From assembly GCA_021807065.1 (NCBI GenBank), contig JAKAPO010000031.1, positions 1 through 13,769 of the forward strand: DNA of 13,769 nt, written 5' to 3'. The stretch is from a bacterium (GTDB lineage: Bacteria; Vulcanimicrobiota; Vulcanimicrobiia; Vulcanimicrobiales; Vulcanimicrobiaceae). A model generated the notes under the pieces. The model did not search any database. It was not told the DNA's origin and saw only the letters and a program-made list of their open reading frames with translations. The position numbers and the translations under genes were made by a program. Each line of letters begins with the position of its first letter. The stretch's first letter is position 1. Of the stretch, positions 13,404-13,769 are shown one piece after another.

Positions 13404-13769
13404 ATGCTTGCTGCATCAGCACTCGCGGCACTGGTCGCTGCCGCACCCGTACCCTCGCCTACTCCTACGCTGCACCCGATCGCGCATGTCATCACGAGCG
13501 ATCGATCGCAAGAATCGCTCGCGCGAACGGCGCGCACGACCTACGTCGTCACAAAGGACGACATCGTCCGCAACGGTTATCTCACCGTCGCAGACGCGCT
13601 CGCTTCCGTTCCGGGAGTCGAGATCGAACGCTATGGCGGCTTCGGTTCGCTTTCGAGCATCAGCATCCGCGGTTCGTCGAGCGCGGAGGTGCTCGTGCTT
13701 TTGGACGGCATGCCGGTTGCCGGATCGCAAATCGCTTCGATCGATCTCGGCCAGATTCCGACAAGATCG
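13404..13769 (+). CDS. btuB: TonB-dependent outer-membrane receptor (BtuB-like), 5' part
   Basis: The first 122 codons of a gene cut by the window end. The N-terminus MLAASALAALVAAA is a short signal peptide (cleavage near residue 14-18). The following TonB plug domain shows the usual order: TYVVTKDDIVRNG, LTVADALASVPGVEI, an ISIRGSSSAEVLVLLDGMPV stretch, and the start of the SIDLGQIP element. It would bind cobalamin at the outer membrane and pass it inward using TonB energy. GGAAGGGA (13391-13398) lies five bases before the ATG. A competing ATG at 13399 is in another frame and gives no sensible protein. Identity as the B12 receptor rests on the riboswitch just upstream and the divergent btuF-like gene. 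The beta-barrel is not in view. Confidence 0.88.
   Translation, partial: MLAASALAALVAAAPVPSPTPTLHPIAHVITSDRSQESLARTARTTYVVTKDDIVRNGYLTVADALASVPGVEIERYGGFGSLSSISIRGSSSAEVLVLLDGMPVAGSQIASIDLGQIPTRS

Noticed and set aside
13399..13769. ATG at 13399 as the receptor start
   Set aside because: It lies in a different frame that gives an Arg/Ser-rich product, whereas the ATG at 13404 gives a signal peptide and TonB plug domain.

Overview
The window reads as a chromosomal segment from a GC-rich, free-living diderm (Gram-negative-type) bacterium. A TonB-dependent receptor, two lipoproteins and Sec/Tat-exported proteins point to an outer membrane and a periplasm. GTG starts are frequent, and four gene junctions overlap by 1-4 bases. 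The taxon cannot be fixed from sequence alone. My guess is a deep-branching phylum such as Eremiobacterota (WPS-2), held with low confidence. There is no insertion sequence, prophage, CRISPR array or other sign of a mobile island; nearly all genes belong to known families.

Layout. (1) 1-2112: phosphate sensing and uptake, with the tail of an OmpR/PhoB-type response regulator, its PhoR-like kinase, a candidate Pho box, and pstB. (2) 2123-2959, minus strand: a lipoprotein resembling molybdate/tungstate-binding proteins, convergent with pstB. (3) 3033-5291: tdh and kbl, the two-step threonine-to-glycine pathway. (4) 5353-6042: an unrecognised secreted protein with an internal duplication and a hairpin over its ribosome binding site. 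(5) 6050-6093: back-to-back terminator hairpins, then a minus-strand secreted phosphodiester glycosidase (6239-7348). (6) 7405-7745: a promoter and a Tat-exported high-potential iron-sulfur protein. (7) 7944-8069, minus strand: initiator tRNA-Met with its terminator. (8) 8132-12397: a tightly packed operon of an adenosine-deaminase-family enzyme, a DtxR-family metal regulator, a rhomboid protease and a DinG-type helicase, preceded by three 11-base tandem repeats. (9) 12394-13769: cobalamin uptake, with btuF on the minus strand, then a cobalamin riboswitch and the start of a btuB-like receptor on the plus strand.

How the genes work together. The phosphate genes form a sensing/uptake module that is missing pstS, pstC, pstA and phoU in this window. 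tdh and kbl act in sequence on one intermediate. btuF and btuB share a substrate and are arranged divergently around the riboswitch. The add-dtxR-rhomboid-dinG operon has no obvious shared pathway.

No stretch longer than 300 bases lacks a gene. The longest gaps (about 6094-6238 and 7746-7943) hold no gene I can support. I did not find a clearly new multi-gene system. The best leads are small: the duplicated secreted protein with its masked ribosome binding site, the 11-base tandem repeats, the altered metal sites in Tdh and the DtxR-family regulator, and the possible leaderless Pho-controlled pstB.
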